Shown: positions 62,791 through 64,000 of the stretch, in pieces
How the letters are laid out: every line of letters starts with the position of its first letter
Numbering within the stretch: position 1 is the first letter of the stretch
NCBI RefSeq assembly: GCF_027244095.1
Contig: NC_069658.1
Location: 264,624,687-264,688,686, forward strand
Origin: Hemicordylus capensis
Lineage: Eukaryota > Chordata > Lepidosauria > Squamata > Cordylidae
DNA: 64,000 bases
Reading direction: 5' to 3'
Position numbers and translations under genes: made by a program
Notes under the pieces: generated by a model
The model's database searches: none
Told to the model about the DNA's origin: nothing
Seen by the model: the letters and a program-made list of their open reading frames with translations, nothing else

Positions 62791-63734
62791 GCCAAGGAGA
62801 CTTTCAACCATGCAGGGTGAGCTTATGTTTGTTTTCTCAGAATTCTGAACAAATTCAGTCAAGTTTGATTCCAGGAGGTTTTTCACAAGAGGCTTTTAAA
62901 GCCCTTTAACACACATCTCCTCCTCTGGAATGGAGGTGCTGCATTCACATGTTGGCCAGATTTACCCTGAAGTCCCTGCAAGTTATTGGGGAGCAGTTCA
63001 CACACAAGAAAAATAAAATAAAAGCACCACACATGCTTCACAGTTCTCACTCAGACCTTCTGGGTTGCAAAACAACTTGAACATAAGTGCATTTATAAAT
63101 GAATGAATGAATGAATAAAATTAATAAAATACTGTTCCAGAAGTTTTTGCAATTTTCTGCCATGAAACAAGCCACTTGTAGGACTTTTTAGATAGTTTTT
63201 TTAAAGTCAGCAAATTTTCCAAGCTGTTTCAAAATAAATATTCAGAGACTTCTCAGTCCCTCCCCCCCCCCATCCAAGCCCTATGGCAAGCAGATCCCTA
63301 TATATGGGGGGGGGGGCGGGAAAGGACACCACAAAAAGGAGTTCACACTCTACCTGGCAAATGCTGGTCTGGGTTAAGCAGGGCAGCAGGGGGTCTTCTG
63401 CTGCAGAGAACACTCTGGCTGCCTCCTCCTTCCTGGCTTGCTTGGGCCTTACTCGAGTTTAGGCTTCACTGCGGCCTACACGGAGGCCTCCTGGAAGCCC
63501 CGCCCACCCGCCGATCAGCTGAGAGGCGGGAGAAAAGGAGCTCTTGGCAGCTTGCCTGCTGCTTCGATTGCGGGCCAGCAGAACAAGCAGGAGAGACGGG
63601 GAAGAGGGCAAGTGGCTGAGAGGCTATGGGGCTGGGCAGGGGGCAATGGGGAGTCACATGAGGTGCCCCTGGGGTGCCCCTCCAGGCAGTGGGGCCCCCA
63701 GACAACTGTCTCCCCTTGCCCTATCATTGTTACG
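62791..63734. other. mostly unassigned; one repeat copy
   Basis: 63125-63300 is a single copy of the 298-bp repeat seen at 27833 ('agaagtttttgcaattttct', 'catgaaacaagccact'). The rest has GC-rich short frames only. Confidence 0.45.
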
Positions 63735-64000
63735 CGCCCGGCCCCTATGGTGTTGAGGTGCTCTTCAAGGTCTTTTGGAACTGCACCCAGGGCGCCAATT
63801 ACCACTGGGATTATTTTGGTCTTTTTCTGACACAGCCTTTCAATTTCAGTTTGTAGATCTTTGTATTTGGTGATTTTTTCTATTTCTATTTCTATTCTGC
63901 TATCCCCTGGTATTGCTATGTCGATTATTTTGACTTGTTTTTCTTTCTTCTCGACTACAGTTATCTCTGGTGTATTGTGTGGCAGATGTTTGTCTGTTTC
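63735..64000 (-). mobile_element. R4/Dong-type LINE 3' coding fragment at window edge
   Basis: The minus strand from the edge reads 'TDKHLPHNTPEITVVEKKEK', 'VKIIDIAIPGDSRIE', 'KITKYKDLQTEIERL' and 'IIPVVIGALGAVPKDLEEHL', the C-terminal endonuclease region found in R4-like LINEs. It is a different family from 8292. It continues beyond the window. Confidence 0.72.

Noticed and set aside
1-64000. Endogenous retrovirus, LTR element or Polinton
   Set aside because: No gag, pol, env, integrase or capsid-like frame and no paired LTRs were seen; all reverse transcriptase sequence belongs to LINEs.
1-64000. CRISPR array, operon or prokaryotic features
   Set aside because: The direct repeats present are satellites and microsatellites; spliced genes and vertebrate SINEs show eukaryotic DNA.

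Overview
The window looks like nuclear DNA of a squamate reptile (a lizard; species not resolvable by eye). Evidence: spliced vertebrate genes (KRAB/C2H2 zinc-finger and TRIM-like exons) sit in a dense mix of repeats typical of squamates. LINEs of several clades are present together (L2, CR1, RTE/BovB, L1 and two fragments with a restriction-like endonuclease). There are also several tRNA- or 5S-rRNA-headed SINEs, a Tc1 element, many hAT-like palindromic MITEs and long microsatellites. I saw no bacterial gene, CRISPR array, or retroviral/LTR element.

Host genes, all on the + strand: (1) about 21.3-33.2 kb, a KRAB zinc-finger gene. Its four coding exons (23043-23066, 27695-27821, 30273-30386, 31960-33197) join in phase into a 500-residue protein with a strongly diverged KRAB box, three intact C2H2 fingers and about four eroded ones. 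(2) About 40.2-50.2 kb, a second C2H2 gene with a CpG-rich 5' region and one large exon (from 48567 or 48570 to 50164). It has seven fingers and an acidic N-terminal part carrying the same motif three times at an 83-84 residue spacing. I found no KRAB exon for it. (3) 61903-62292, a first exon of TRIM type (degenerate RING plus B-box) whose gene continues past the window or is incomplete. The last two fingers of genes 1 and 2 are alike, and both finger exons begin at a NAGNAG double acceptor in the same phase, so they look like tandem paralogues.

Region by region: 0-3 kb holds a ~147-bp tandem repeat, a string of hairpins and a foldback element. 4-12 kb holds SINEs, a 5S-derived SINE and a LINE 3' end with a 98-bp tandem repeat. 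12.1-16.3 kb is a young, nearly whole L2 LINE (minus strand) whose 5' part is three 228-bp monomers, each with a CArG/TATA-like palindrome. 16.5-20.5 kb holds BovB, a nested SINE, an L2 3' end, a Tc1 deletion derivative and nested MITE/SINE. 21-33 kb is gene 1 with repeat-filled introns. 33.5-39.6 kb holds foldback hAT elements and a multi-level nest in an old L2. 40-50 kb is gene 2. 54-58.7 kb is nested old CR1 copies split by SINEs and a foldback hAT element. 59-64 kb holds BovB, SINEs, the TRIM-like exon and the end of another LINE at the right edge.

How the parts relate: KRAB zinc-finger proteins commonly silence transposable elements, and this locus is full of them, but nothing here shows which element either protein binds. 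Repeat ends are accurate to about 10-20 bases unless a target-site duplication is given. Gene models rest on splice sites and frame only.
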